The notes under the pieces are model-generated. The model was not told the DNA's origin and made no database searches. It saw only the letters and a list, made by a program, of their open reading frames with translations. A stretch of DNA of 64,000 nucleotides. It comes from Streptantibioticus cattleyicolor NRRL 8057 = DSM 46488 (GTDB lineage Bacteria; Actinomycetota; Actinomycetes; Streptomycetales; Streptomycetaceae). Each line of letters opens with the position of its first letter. Position 1 is the first letter of the stretch. Below, piece by piece: positions 8,931 through 16,400 of the stretch. The stretch covers positions 2,480,001 to 2,544,000 of the forward strand of contig NC_017586.1 in assembly GCF_000240165.1 (NCBI RefSeq). Reading direction: 5' to 3'. The translations under genes and the position numbers were made by a program.

Positions 8931-9578
8931 ATGACAGGACAAGTTCGAACCGTGGACGGCCGGGTCGCCGGGCGCCGCGGGCAGGCGACTCGGCAGAAGC
9001 TGCTCGACTGCCTCAGCGAGATGCTCAGCACCTCGCCCTACCGGGACGTCAAGGTCATCGACGTGGCCCGGATGGCGGGGACCTCTCCGGCGACGTTCTA
9101 CCAGTACTTCCCCGACGTCGAGGGCGCCGTCCTCGAACTCGCCGAGGAAATGGCCAAGGAGGGCGCGACGCTGACCGATCTGGTCGCCGGTCGCAGCTGG
9201 GCGGGCAAGGCCGCCTGGTCTGCCGCCGAGGACCTGGTCGACGGCTTCCTCTCCTTCTGGCGCCGCAACGACGCCATTCTGCGCGTCGTCGATCTGGGGG
9301 CGGCCGAAGGGGACAAGCGGTTCTACAAGATCCGCATGAAGATCCTCAACGCCGTCACCAACTCCCTGACGGACTCGATCAAGGAGCTTCAGGACAAGGG
9401 CAGGATCGACAAGTCGGTGAGCCCCGCCGCGGTGGCCGGTTCGCTGGTCGCCATGCTGGCCGCCGTCGCCGCCCACCAGAAGGGCTTCACCAGCTGGGGC
9501 GTGAAGCAGGCGGAGCTGAAGCCGAACCTCGCGCTCCTGGTCCACCTGGGCGTGACGGGCAAGAAGCCGACCAAGTAG
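8931..9578 (+). CDS. TetR family transcriptional regulator, candidate regulon repressor
   Basis: 215 aa. The N-terminal TetR helix-turn-helix lies at about residues 18-65, with the recognition segment VIDVARMAGTSPATFYQYF. The C-terminal part is an all-helical ligand domain. It is the only TetR gene within the catabolic region, lying between the first Ltp operon and the 10.4-11.8 kb genes, so it is the leading candidate to bind the CTGACG-N3-CGTCAG palindromes. That is inference. Its own promoter shows only a CTGACG half-site at 8923-8928, which argues against strong autorepression through the same site. Confidence 0.88.
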   Translation: MTGQVRTVDGRVAGRRGQATRQKLLDCLSEMLSTSPYRDVKVIDVARMAGTSPATFYQYFPDVEGAVLELAEEMAKEGATLTDLVAGRSWAGKAAWSAAEDLVDGFLSFWRRNDAILRVVDLGAAEGDKRFYKIRMKILNAVTNSLTDSIKELQDKGRIDKSVSPAAVAGSLVAMLAAVAAHQKGFTSWGVKQAELKPNLALLVHLGVTGKKPTK

Positions 9579-9947
9579 CCGCCGAACGCCGCGGGGCCGT
9601 GATCGGGCCCGCGCGGATGCCGGTCGGGGCTGCCGCCGCACCCGTTCCACCGGTCCTCGCCGTCCCGGCCGAACGGAACGCGCCGCAGCGCCCGACGTGA
9701 CGGGGGGATTCGGCCGCCGCGCGACGGTGGCCCGTCCTCCGCCCGCAATCCCCAGCCGTCCTGCGAATGTCCTGCCAATGACGCGGGCGCCGGCCCGGCC
9801 CCTTGAAGGAGGTGGCCGCGGCGGCGCCCGCGTCCGCGTGTCCGGTGCGGCCGGGACGTGGCGGATCGTTTCCTCAGCCGCCCTTTGCCCAGCTGCCGTT
9901 TTCTCAGCTCCGTCTTCTCAGCTGCCGTTCCCTGAGCCGCCGCATCC
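9579..9947. other. Gene-free stretch with short imperfect repeats
   Basis: 369 bp between the convergent TetR and nitroreductase-like genes, with no credible gene. From about 9880 to 9957 a 15-20 base unit based on TTCTCAGCTGCCG recurs four to five times imperfectly. This may be a slippage-prone minisatellite. Confidence 0.6.
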
Positions 9948-10454
9948 TCAGCTGCCGTCGTCGGGGACCAGCCGGAACAGCCTGATCTCGCGGTCGACCC
10001 GGGCCGCGTACGCCGCGTACGGCGGCCAGAAGCGCACCACGGCCTGCCAGGCGCGGTCCCGTTCCGGGCCGGTCAGGAGGGTGGCGGTGACCGGGGTCTC
10101 GCGCCCGCGCCGGCTGATCCGGGCCTGCGGGTGACGCAGCAGGTTGGCGGTCCAGGCGGGGTGGTGTTCGCGGCCGAAGTTGCTGCCGACCACGACGAAC
10201 GTCCCGCCGGCCTCGGGCATGCAGGCCAGCGGTGTGGTGCGCGGCAGGCCGGTCCGGGCGCCGGTGGTGGTCAGCACCAGGCTGGGCATGGCGCGGGCGC
10301 TGAGCATCACCTTACCGCGGGTCAGGCGGTGAACCGTTTTGTCGAGCAACGGGACGATGTGGGGCGCGACCGCGGCGAACCCCCTGGTGGAGGAGATCTT
10401 CTGCACCCACTGCCGGGTGTTCCGCCGCGTACCGCCGCGTTCCGCCGCCGTCAT
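9948..10454 (-). CDS. Deazaflavin (F420)-dependent nitroreductase family protein
   Basis: 168 aa protein of the Ddn/F420H2-dependent reductase family. The split beta-barrel core has LVLTTTGARTGLPRTTPLACMP and FVVVGSNFGREHHPAWTANL, which are the usual cofactor-contact segments. Family members reduce enones, quinones and other electrophiles with F420H2. The ATG at 10454 overlaps the stop of the acyl-CoA dehydrogenase upstream (ATGA), so the two are co-translated under the operator at 11792-11806. A role in reducing a pathway intermediate is possible but not shown. Confidence 0.88.
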   Translation of the reverse strand: MTAAERGGTRRNTRQWVQKISSTRGFAAVAPHIVPLLDKTVHRLTRGKVMLSARAMPSLVLTTTGARTGLPRTTPLACMPEAGGTFVVVGSNFGREHHPAWTANLLRHPQARISRRGRETPVTATLLTGPERDRAWQAVVRFWPPYAAYAARVDREIRLFRLVPDDGS

Positions 10455-11767
10455 GCCCGGCTCCCGGCGAGAGGGCCGGGCGCGGCCGGGGACGTGGCGG
10501 CGGGGGCGCCGGGCGGTCGGGGGCTGAAGAGCCCGGCGCGGCTCGCGGCCCAGGCCCGGAGCCGGTGTGCCGGGCCGAAGAGCAGTTCGTCACCGGCGGC
10601 CCGTTTGACGTACAGATGCGCGTGGTGTTCCCAGGTGAAGCCGAGCCCGCCGTGGAACTGAACGGCCTCGGAGGCGGCGTGCCGCAGGGCGTCCAGGGCT
10701 TCGGCGAGGGCGAGCGGGGCGGCCACCGCGATGCCCTCGGTGCCGTCCGGGGCGGCGCCGGGCCCGGTTTCCGTTCCGACCGCCCACGCCGCGTAGTAGG
10801 CCGCCGAACGGGCCGCCTCCACGCGTACGTACACGTCCGCCAGGCGGTGCTTGACGGCCTGGAACGAGCCGATGGGGCGCCCGAACTGCTCCCTGACCCG
10901 AACGTGGTCGACGGTACTGGCGAGTACGGCGGAGGCGGCGCCGACGGCTTCGGCGGCGAGCACGGTGGCGGCGAGTTCCCCCGTACGGGTGAGCGCCGTC
11001 AAGGTTTGGGAAGCGGGCGGCGTAGAAGCGTGCGGGTGAGCGACGGAAAAGCCGGTGGCGGTGTCGCCCAGTGGCTCGGCGGGTACGTCACGCAGTTCGA
11101 TCCGGGCCTGCGGGCGGGTCTCGTCGAGCGTCATCAGCCGGGTGCGGCGCAGGCCGGGCGCGGTGGCGTCGACGAGGAAGAGGGCGGTGCGGCTGCGGGC
11201 GAAGCCGCCGGTGTGCGCGGCGACGAGCAGCAGTCCGGCGTGGTGGCCGTCGAGCACCTGCCCGGCCTGCCCGTACAGCCGCCATCCGGTGCCGTCCGGG
11301 CGGGCCTGGACGCCGCCGGCCCGGCCGTCACCGGCCCACGGGACGTCGTTGGGGCCGGTCAGGGCGAGCGCGGTGGCGAGCGGGGCGGGGGTGGCGAGCG
11401 TCGCGGTCAGCTCACCGGAAGCGATCTTGGGCAGGTACGCGCGGCGCTGCGACGCACTGCCCAGCGAGGCGATGAGCGGCGCGGCCAGCACGCATCCGGC
11501 GAACAGCGGGGAGGGCAGCAACACCCGCCCGGTCTCCTCGCAGGCCAGCGCGAGTTCGGTGGGGCCGCAACCGGTGCCGCCGAGGTCCCGGGGCAGCGCC
11601 AGGCCGGGCAGCCCGAGGTCACCGGCGAGCCGTTCCCACAGCCGCCGGTCGTAACCGGCCTCGGTCCCGACGGCCACCTTGACCTCGTCCGGGCCGCAAT
11701 GTTTGAGCAGCACATCGCGCAGAGTGCGCCGGATCTGGTCCTGCTCCTCGGTGAACGCGGTGTCCAT
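10451..11767 (-). CDS. Acyl-CoA dehydrogenase, small/beta-type subunit
   Basis: 438 aa from the ATG at 11767, which has GAGGAG upstream. N-terminal, beta-sheet and C-terminal ACAD domains are present (FTEEQDQIRRTLRDVL at the start, VREQFGRPIGSFQAVKHRLAD near residue 300, FHGGLGFTWEHHAHLYVKRA near 390). This pattern is typical of the smaller partner in the actinobacterial alpha2beta2 steroid-type dehydrogenases rather than of a self-sufficient homotetramer. No large-type gene is adjacent, so its partner may be the protein encoded at 25507-26658. Promoter operator at 11792-11806. Confidence 0.88.
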   Translation of the reverse strand: MDTAFTEEQDQIRRTLRDVLLKHCGPDEVKVAVGTEAGYDRRLWERLAGDLGLPGLALPRDLGGTGCGPTELALACEETGRVLLPSPLFAGCVLAAPLIASLGSASQRRAYLPKIASGELTATLATPAPLATALALTGPNDVPWAGDGRAGGVQARPDGTGWRLYGQAGQVLDGHHAGLLLVAAHTGGFARSRTALFLVDATAPGLRRTRLMTLDETRPQARIELRDVPAEPLGDTATGFSVAHPHASTPPASQTLTALTRTGELAATVLAAEAVGAASAVLASTVDHVRVREQFGRPIGSFQAVKHRLADVYVRVEAARSAAYYAAWAVGTETGPGAAPDGTEGIAVAAPLALAEALDALRHAASEAVQFHGGLGFTWEHHAHLYVKRAAGDELLFGPAHRLRAWAASRAGLFSPRPPGAPAATSPAAPGPLAGSRA

Positions 11768-11791
11768 CGGCGGCTCCTCGCCCTCGCATAT

Positions 11792-11806
11792 CTGACGAGC
11801 CGTCAT
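11792..11806. promoter_or_regulatory. Regulon operator 2, CTGACG-AGC-CGTCAT
   Basis: One mismatch from the perfect palindrome, 25 bp upstream of the minus-strand acyl-CoA dehydrogenase start. A second site for the divergent Ltp gene lies 57 bp away. Confidence 0.7.
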
Positions 11807-11862
11807 ATTAGAGAAGCCGCTCCCACAAGCCCAGAGGGCGGAACGGCGACGCGCCACGCAAT

Positions 11863-11877
11863 CTGATGTACCGTCAG
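11863..11877. promoter_or_regulatory. Regulon operator 3, CTGATG-TAC-CGTCAG
   Basis: One substitution from consensus. The site ends only 5 bases before the ATG of the Ltp gene at 11883. TACCGT inside the palindrome is at the right distance to be the -10 box of a leaderless transcript, so a bound repressor would cover the core promoter. Confidence 0.75.
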
Positions 11878-11882
11878 CTTCC

Positions 11883-13097
11883 ATGCCGAAACCCATACCC
11901 GCCGCCATCCCCCGGGCCGCCGCACGCCGTCGCCCCACCGGCGCGCGCGAGGTCGCCGTGGTGGGCGTCGCCCTCGCCGACTGCGGACGGGTCGACGCCT
12001 CGACCCCGTACGCACTGCACGCCCAGGCGGCCCGCCGCGCGCTGGCCGACTCCGGGCTGGACCGCTCGGCGGTCGACGGCCTGGCCTCGGCGGGCCTGGG
12101 CACCCTCGCCCCCGCCGAGGTCGCCGAATACCTCGGGCTGCGTCCCACCTGGGTGGAGTCCACCTCGGTCGGCGGCGCGACCTGGGAGGTGATGGCCGCG
12201 CACGCCGCCGACGCGATCGCCGCCGGGCACGCCGACACCGTGCTGCTCGTCTACGGCTCGACCGCGCGCGCCGACCTCAAGGCCGGGCGGCGCACCGCGA
12301 CCCTGTCGTTCGGCACGCGGGGCCCGCTCCAGTTCGAGGCGCCCTACGGGCACACCCTGATCGCCAAGTACGCCATGGCCGCCCGCCGCCACATGCACAC
12401 CTACGGCACCACGATCGAGCAGCTGGCCGAGGTCGCCGTGCAGGCCAGGGCCAACGCGGCGCGCAACCCGGAGGCGATGTACCGCGCACCGGTCACGGTC
12501 GAGGACGTCCTCGCCGGGCCGCTGATCGCCGACCCGTTCACCAAACTGCACTGCTGCGTCCGCTCGGACGGCGGCTGCGCGGTGCTGCTGGCCGCCGCCG
12601 ACCGCGTCCCGGACTGCGCCAAGCCGCCGGTGTGGATCCTGGGCACCGGGGAGTACGTCTCCCACACCACCATGTCGCAGTGGCCGGACTTCACGGTCTC
12701 ACCCGCCGCCGTCTCGGGACAACTGGCCTTCCAACGGGCCGGAATCACCCCGGGGGACGTCGACATCGCGGAGATCTACGACGCGTTCACCTACATGACC
12801 CTGGTCACGCTGGAAGACCTCGGCTTCTGCGCCAAGGGCGAGGGCGGCGGCTTCGTCGAGGAAGGACGGCTGCGGTACGACGGCGCACTGCCGGTCAACA
12901 CCGACGGCGGCGGGCTTTCCGCCTGCCATCCGGGGATGCGCGGACTGTTCCTGCTGGTCGAGGCGGTACGGCAGTTGCGCGGCGAGGCCGGCGGCCACCA
13001 GGTACGCAAGGCGGGCGGCGGGCTGCCGGAGGTCGCGGTGGCCTCCGGTACCGGCGGGTGGTTCTGCTCGTCGGGGACGGTGGTGCTGGGGCGGTGA
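11883..13097 (+). CDS. Second thiolase-fold lipid-transfer protein (Ltp2-like)
   Basis: 404 aa homologue of the protein encoded at 1890-3038, with the same YDAF (Tyr299) in place of NEAF and no CGGGxG cysteine loop. It is therefore more likely an aldolase-type or lipid-transfer enzyme than a thiolase. No DUF35 gene is adjacent. The DUF35 gene at 15601-16029, under the same kind of operator, is the probable partner. The ATG at 11883 has no ribosome site and lies 5 bases after the operator, which implies a leaderless mRNA. Otherwise the true start is the GTG near residue 20 that begins the conserved domain. Confidence 0.85.
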   Translation: MPKPIPAAIPRAAARRRPTGAREVAVVGVALADCGRVDASTPYALHAQAARRALADSGLDRSAVDGLASAGLGTLAPAEVAEYLGLRPTWVESTSVGGATWEVMAAHAADAIAAGHADTVLLVYGSTARADLKAGRRTATLSFGTRGPLQFEAPYGHTLIAKYAMAARRHMHTYGTTIEQLAEVAVQARANAARNPEAMYRAPVTVEDVLAGPLIADPFTKLHCCVRSDGGCAVLLAAADRVPDCAKPPVWILGTGEYVSHTTMSQWPDFTVSPAAVSGQLAFQRAGITPGDVDIAEIYDAFTYMTLVTLEDLGFCAKGEGGGFVEEGRLRYDGALPVNTDGGGLSACHPGMRGLFLLVEAVRQLRGEAGGHQVRKAGGGLPEVAVASGTGGWFCSSGTVVLGR

Positions 13098-13144
13098 GGG
13101 GGCACGGCGACCGTCCTCGCGCCCGCGCGCACGGCGTCCGGTTC

Positions 13145-13756
13145 TCACGCCTCCGCGCGCGGGGTCCGTTCTCGCGCCTCCTCGCGCGGGGCGCGCCATA
13201 TCGCCTCGGGGTCGGGCGCCCGGTCGGACGCGATACGGGCGTGCAGATGCATGTCGCGGGGGACGCCGGTCAGGTCGACGCGCCCGCCGCGCAGTACGCC
13301 CTCGCAAAGGTAGCCGCACCGGCGCGCGACGGCGCAGGAGGCGTCGTTGCCGACGTCGTGCACCAGGTCCAGCCGGTGCAGCCGCAGGTCACGGAAACAC
13401 CAGCGGCTGACGGTCTCCAGCGCCCGGGTGGCCAGCCCGTGCCCACGGTGTTCGCGGATCGTCCAGTAACCGATCCGCCCGCTGCGCATCCGCGCGTCCG
13501 GCATGGCCACTCCGATGTAGCCGCGCACCTCCCCGTCGGCCACGACCGCGTACGAGGCCATGTCGCCGCGCCGCCAGCCCTGTGCCCGGGCGCGTATGAA
13601 ACGCAGGGCCGCGGCTTCGTCGCGTACCGGTTCCGCCGGGGTGTTCCAACGGCTGAAATCGGGGTCGCTCAGCCCCCGCAAGGCCGCCGCCACGTCGCCC
13701 TCCTCCCACGGCCGGAGGGTCAGTCCGAACGCCGAGAGTTCAACCGGTGTCAGCAT
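13145..13756 (-). CDS. GNAT family N-acetyltransferase (RimJ/RimL-like)
   Basis: 203 aa. The acetyl-CoA binding motif A is seen in IGYWTIREHRGHGLATRAL, followed by RLDLVHDVGNDASCAVARRCGY, typical of the RimJ/RimL-type subfamily that acetylates protein N-termini or small molecules. The ATG at 13756 fits the domain start. The frame remains open far upstream but is low-complexity. Substrate unknown, no operator seen. Convergent with the Ltp gene. Confidence 0.85.
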   Translation of the reverse strand: MLTPVELSAFGLTLRPWEEGDVAAALRGLSDPDFSRWNTPAEPVRDEAAALRFIRARAQGWRRGDMASYAVVADGEVRGYIGVAMPDARMRSGRIGYWTIREHRGHGLATRALETVSRWCFRDLRLHRLDLVHDVGNDASCAVARRCGYLCEGVLRGGRVDLTGVPRDMHLHARIASDRAPDPEAIWRAPREEARERTPRAEA

Positions 13757-14375
13757 CCGATCATTGAACACCCGAGCGGTGAACACGATCACTCGTGAGC
13801 GTCGGGGGGCGGCCGGCTTGCCGGCCACGGGGACGGCCGACGAGCCACGGGTGCGGTGGGCGGCGGGTCGCCGGGACGTGAGCGGGCGGGCCGCCGGGTG
13901 GGCCGGGGCGGCGGGCCACGGGACGGTGAGCCACTGGGCGCGCCCGCACGGGGGCGGCGGGCCACCGGGCGGGGCCGGATGGTGGGCCCCCGGGGCCACC
14001 GGGCGGGGCCGGGACGGTGAGCGACCGGGCGGCGCCGGGCACCAGGACGGCGGGCCACCAAGGCAACAGGCATCAGGGATGCCGAACCCCTGGGACAGCG
14101 GACCACCGAGCGGACCAGGACGGCAGACCACCGAGCCACCAGGCACCAGGCACCAGGACATCGGGCACCAAGCACCAAGACGCCAAGCCGCCAAACGGGA
14201 CCAGGACAGCGAACCGCCAAGGCACCGGACACCAAGACACTGCCCCACCGAAACAGCACCCCCGGAACAATCGGCACCGTCGTGACCCTGGTCGCCGGAA
14301 AATACCTCGCCCACATCGCATCCGGCGTATACATTGCATCCACCAGCACGGAACGATCTTGGGGGCAGTCACGCC
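13757..14375. repeat. Gene-free low-complexity region
   Basis: About 620 bp upstream of the divergent GNAT and GntR genes. From 13860 to 14250 it consists of degenerate short repeats (GGCGGGCCACCGGGC-type, then CACCAGGCACCAGG-type). Open frames here are artefacts of the repeats. The last 60 bases before the GntR start become AT-richer (GTATACATTGCATCC) and probably hold its promoter. Confidence 0.6.
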
Positions 14376-15020
14376 GTGGAGCCGGAATCCACCTACGACA
14401 AGGTCCGGGCGCTGATCGTGGCGGGAGACTACCTGCCTGGTCAGCGCCTTACCGAACAGGAGTTGTCGGTCCGGCTGGCGGTCAGCCGGACCCCGGTCCG
14501 CGAGGCGTTGCACAAGCTGGAGAGCGACGGCCTGGTGCACGGCGGGCGGCGCGGGGTGACGGTGGCCGCGCTGGGCGGCAAGGCGCTGCGGGACGCGTAC
14601 CAGCTCCGCGCGGCCCTGGAGGCGCTGACCGCGGAGCTGGCGGCGCGCCGGCAGGCAGCGGGCGAGATCCCGCCCGCCGCGCTGGTGCGGCTCGTCGAGT
14701 ACGCGGACCGGGCGGATCGGGCGACCCGGGACGGCGACCTGGCCACCGCCGTGCGGCTCAACCGCGCCTTCCACCGCCACGTCGCCGTCCTCGCCGACAA
14801 CACACCGGCCCTCACCACGCTCGACCGGATCTGGGACCAGATCGTCGTCTCCACCCGGGACTCCCTGGCCGCCCCCAGCCGCCCCGCCGAGGTCGACGCC
14901 GAACACCGGCGGCTGATCGAGGCGATCACGGGCAGCGCCCCGCGCCCGGCCGCCGAGGCCGCCCGGCAGCACGTCCTGCGCACCCTCTCCGTGCGATCCG
15001 ACCATCTCGAAGGAGTCTGA
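14376..15020 (+). CDS. GntR family regulator (FadR/FCD type)
   Basis: 214 aa from the GTG at 14376, which has a GGGGG ribosome site 11 bases upstream. A TTG 14 codons earlier lies over the likely promoter. The N-terminal winged helix includes TEQELSVRLAVSRTPVREAL, the classic GntR signature. The C-terminal FCD domain has the metal/acid-binding pattern with NRAFHRHVA. The OsmC gene starts one base after its stop, so the two form an operon, and this regulator probably controls that operon in response to a carboxylate or acyl ligand. Confidence 0.9.
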   Translation: MEPESTYDKVRALIVAGDYLPGQRLTEQELSVRLAVSRTPVREALHKLESDGLVHGGRRGVTVAALGGKALRDAYQLRAALEALTAELAARRQAAGEIPPAALVRLVEYADRADRATRDGDLATAVRLNRAFHRHVAVLADNTPALTTLDRIWDQIVVSTRDSLAAPSRPAEVDAEHRRLIEAITGSAPRPAAEAARQHVLRTLSVRSDHLEGV

Positions 15021-15021
15021 C

Positions 15022-15528
15022 GTGGGCAAGGAACACAGCTACGCGGTAACCGTCCGCTGGACCGGCAACACCGGTACGGGGACGTCCGGTTACCGCGCCT
15101 ACGGCCGGGGGCACGACGTCGTCGCGGAGGGCAAGCCCGACATCCACGCCACGGCCGACCCGGCGTTCGGCGGCGTCCCGGAGCGCTGGAACCCCGAAGA
15201 CCTGCTGGTCGCCTCGCTCTCCCAGTGCCACATGTTGACGTACCTGGCGCTGTGCGCCTGCCATGGTGTGGTGGTCACCGGCTACGAGGACACCGCGCAC
15301 GGCCGGATGCGCGAGACGCCCGGCCACAGCGGGCACTTCACCGAGGTCGTGCTCAACCCCCTGGTGACCGTGGCCGACCCGGTGATGACCGAACGCGCCG
15401 TCGCGCTCCACCACGACGCCCACGCGGCGTGCTTCATCGCCAACTCGGTCAACTTCCCGGTGCGTCACGAGCCGACGGTGCGCGTCGCGGCGGACGAGGT
15501 GACGGATCAGGCCGCGTCGCACGGCTGA
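15022..15528 (+). CDS. OsmC family peroxiredoxin-like protein
   Basis: 168 aa. The two reactive cysteines of OsmC/Ohr proteins are present in SLSQCHML (about residue 74) and HAACFIANS (about residue 139). These proteins reduce organic or fatty-acid hydroperoxides using thiol donors. It may detoxify acyl hydroperoxides formed during lipid catabolism. The GTG start has GAAGGAG upstream and is coupled to the GntR gene. Confidence 0.9.
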   Translation: MGKEHSYAVTVRWTGNTGTGTSGYRAYGRGHDVVAEGKPDIHATADPAFGGVPERWNPEDLLVASLSQCHMLTYLALCACHGVVVTGYEDTAHGRMRETPGHSGHFTEVVLNPLVTVADPVMTERAVALHHDAHAACFIANSVNFPVRHEPTVRVAADEVTDQAASHG

Positions 15529-15600
15529 GCCCGCTCACGCCCGTGTGGCCCCGTGGCCCGTCGACGGTGGCGGGCCGCCCAGGAACCGTGCCGCGCCCCC

Positions 15601-16029
15601 TCAGGCCGCCTCCGGTTCGAACACCGGGGCCACCACCCCCTCCGCCGCGTCCGGCGGCTCGCACGGACGGAACGCCACCCGCAACGCCATCCCGATCCGG
15701 AGCCGTTCCGGCGCGCACCCGGTGATCCCGGTCATCATCCGGGGCCCTTCGGCGAGGTCCACCACGGCCGCGACGTACGGCAGCCCGGAACGGAACGGCG
15801 GCAGGTCGTTGACGTGCACCACCGACCATGTGTAGAGCGTGGCCCGGCCGCTCGCCTCCTCCCACACCACGTCCTCGCTCCAGCATTCCGGGCAGAACTC
15901 CCTCGGGTAGTGGTGCGCCGCGCCGCAGGCCCGGCACCTGCGGATCAGGAGCCGCCCACGAGCCGCCGCCCGCCAGTAGGGCCTGGTGAATTCATCGATC
16001 TCCGGTAGATCGGGACGGGTTTCGGTCAT
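15601..16029 (-). CDS. DUF35 OB-fold / zinc ribbon protein
   Basis: 142 aa from the ATG at 16029, preceded by CGGGAG. A GTG at 16053 in the same frame is an alternative, but it would lie only 4 bases from the operator. The zinc ribbon cysteines are CRACG and CPEC, followed by an OB-fold (RATLYTWSVVHV). It is the second DUF35 of the region and a likely partner of the Ltp protein at 11883-13097, although the genes are 2.5 kb apart. Operator 4 sits directly upstream. Confidence 0.87.
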   Translation of the reverse strand: MTETRPDLPEIDEFTRPYWRAAARGRLLIRRCRACGAAHHYPREFCPECWSEDVVWEEASGRATLYTWSVVHVNDLPPFRSGLPYVAAVVDLAEGPRMMTGITGCAPERLRIGMALRVAFRPCEPPDAAEGVVAPVFEPEAA

Positions 16030-16057
16030 CGGCGTCTCCCGGGGCGGCATCACTTAT

Positions 16058-16072
16058 CTGACGTAACGTCAG
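16058..16072. promoter_or_regulatory. Regulon operator 4, CTGACG-TAA-CGTCAG
   Basis: Perfect palindrome just upstream of the minus-strand DUF35 gene. The 330-bp divergent region up to 16400 holds a second operator near the other end. Confidence 0.8.
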
Positions 16073-16332
16073 TTCAGTCGATCGCACACCCCGGCCGCAA
16101 GAGGACGGCCTTCCGTGCGGTAGCACCGCGCCCGGGGTGGGTATGGGACCGTTGCGAACAATCCGGAACCGGCGGGCCGACCGGCAGCCCCCGCACCCCC
16201 TCCGCCGGTCGGTCCGCCGCCGGTTCCGGAAGCCGTGCCGCCGCCCGCGTCCGCTCTCCCCCGCGCCGCCCGCACCGGCACACCGCACCGACTCCTTCCG
16301 CCCTGTTCCTGACAGTGCACCACCTCGCTAAT

Positions 16333-16347
16333 CTGACAGTACGTCAG
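16333..16347. promoter_or_regulatory. Regulon operator 5, CTGACA-GTA-CGTCAG
   Basis: One substitution from consensus, 53 bp upstream of the NDP-forming acyl-CoA synthetase start. Confidence 0.75.
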
Positions 16348-16400
16348 CTAAAGCCCTGACGGTCCGGCGGCGTTGGCTACCACCAGGAGCGGGCGAGACC

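Noticed and set aside
14017-14415. 132-codon frame (His/Gln/Pro/Arg-rich) before the GntR gene
   Set aside because: Produced by CACCAGG-type repeats and runs into the GntR gene out of frame, with no ribosome site.
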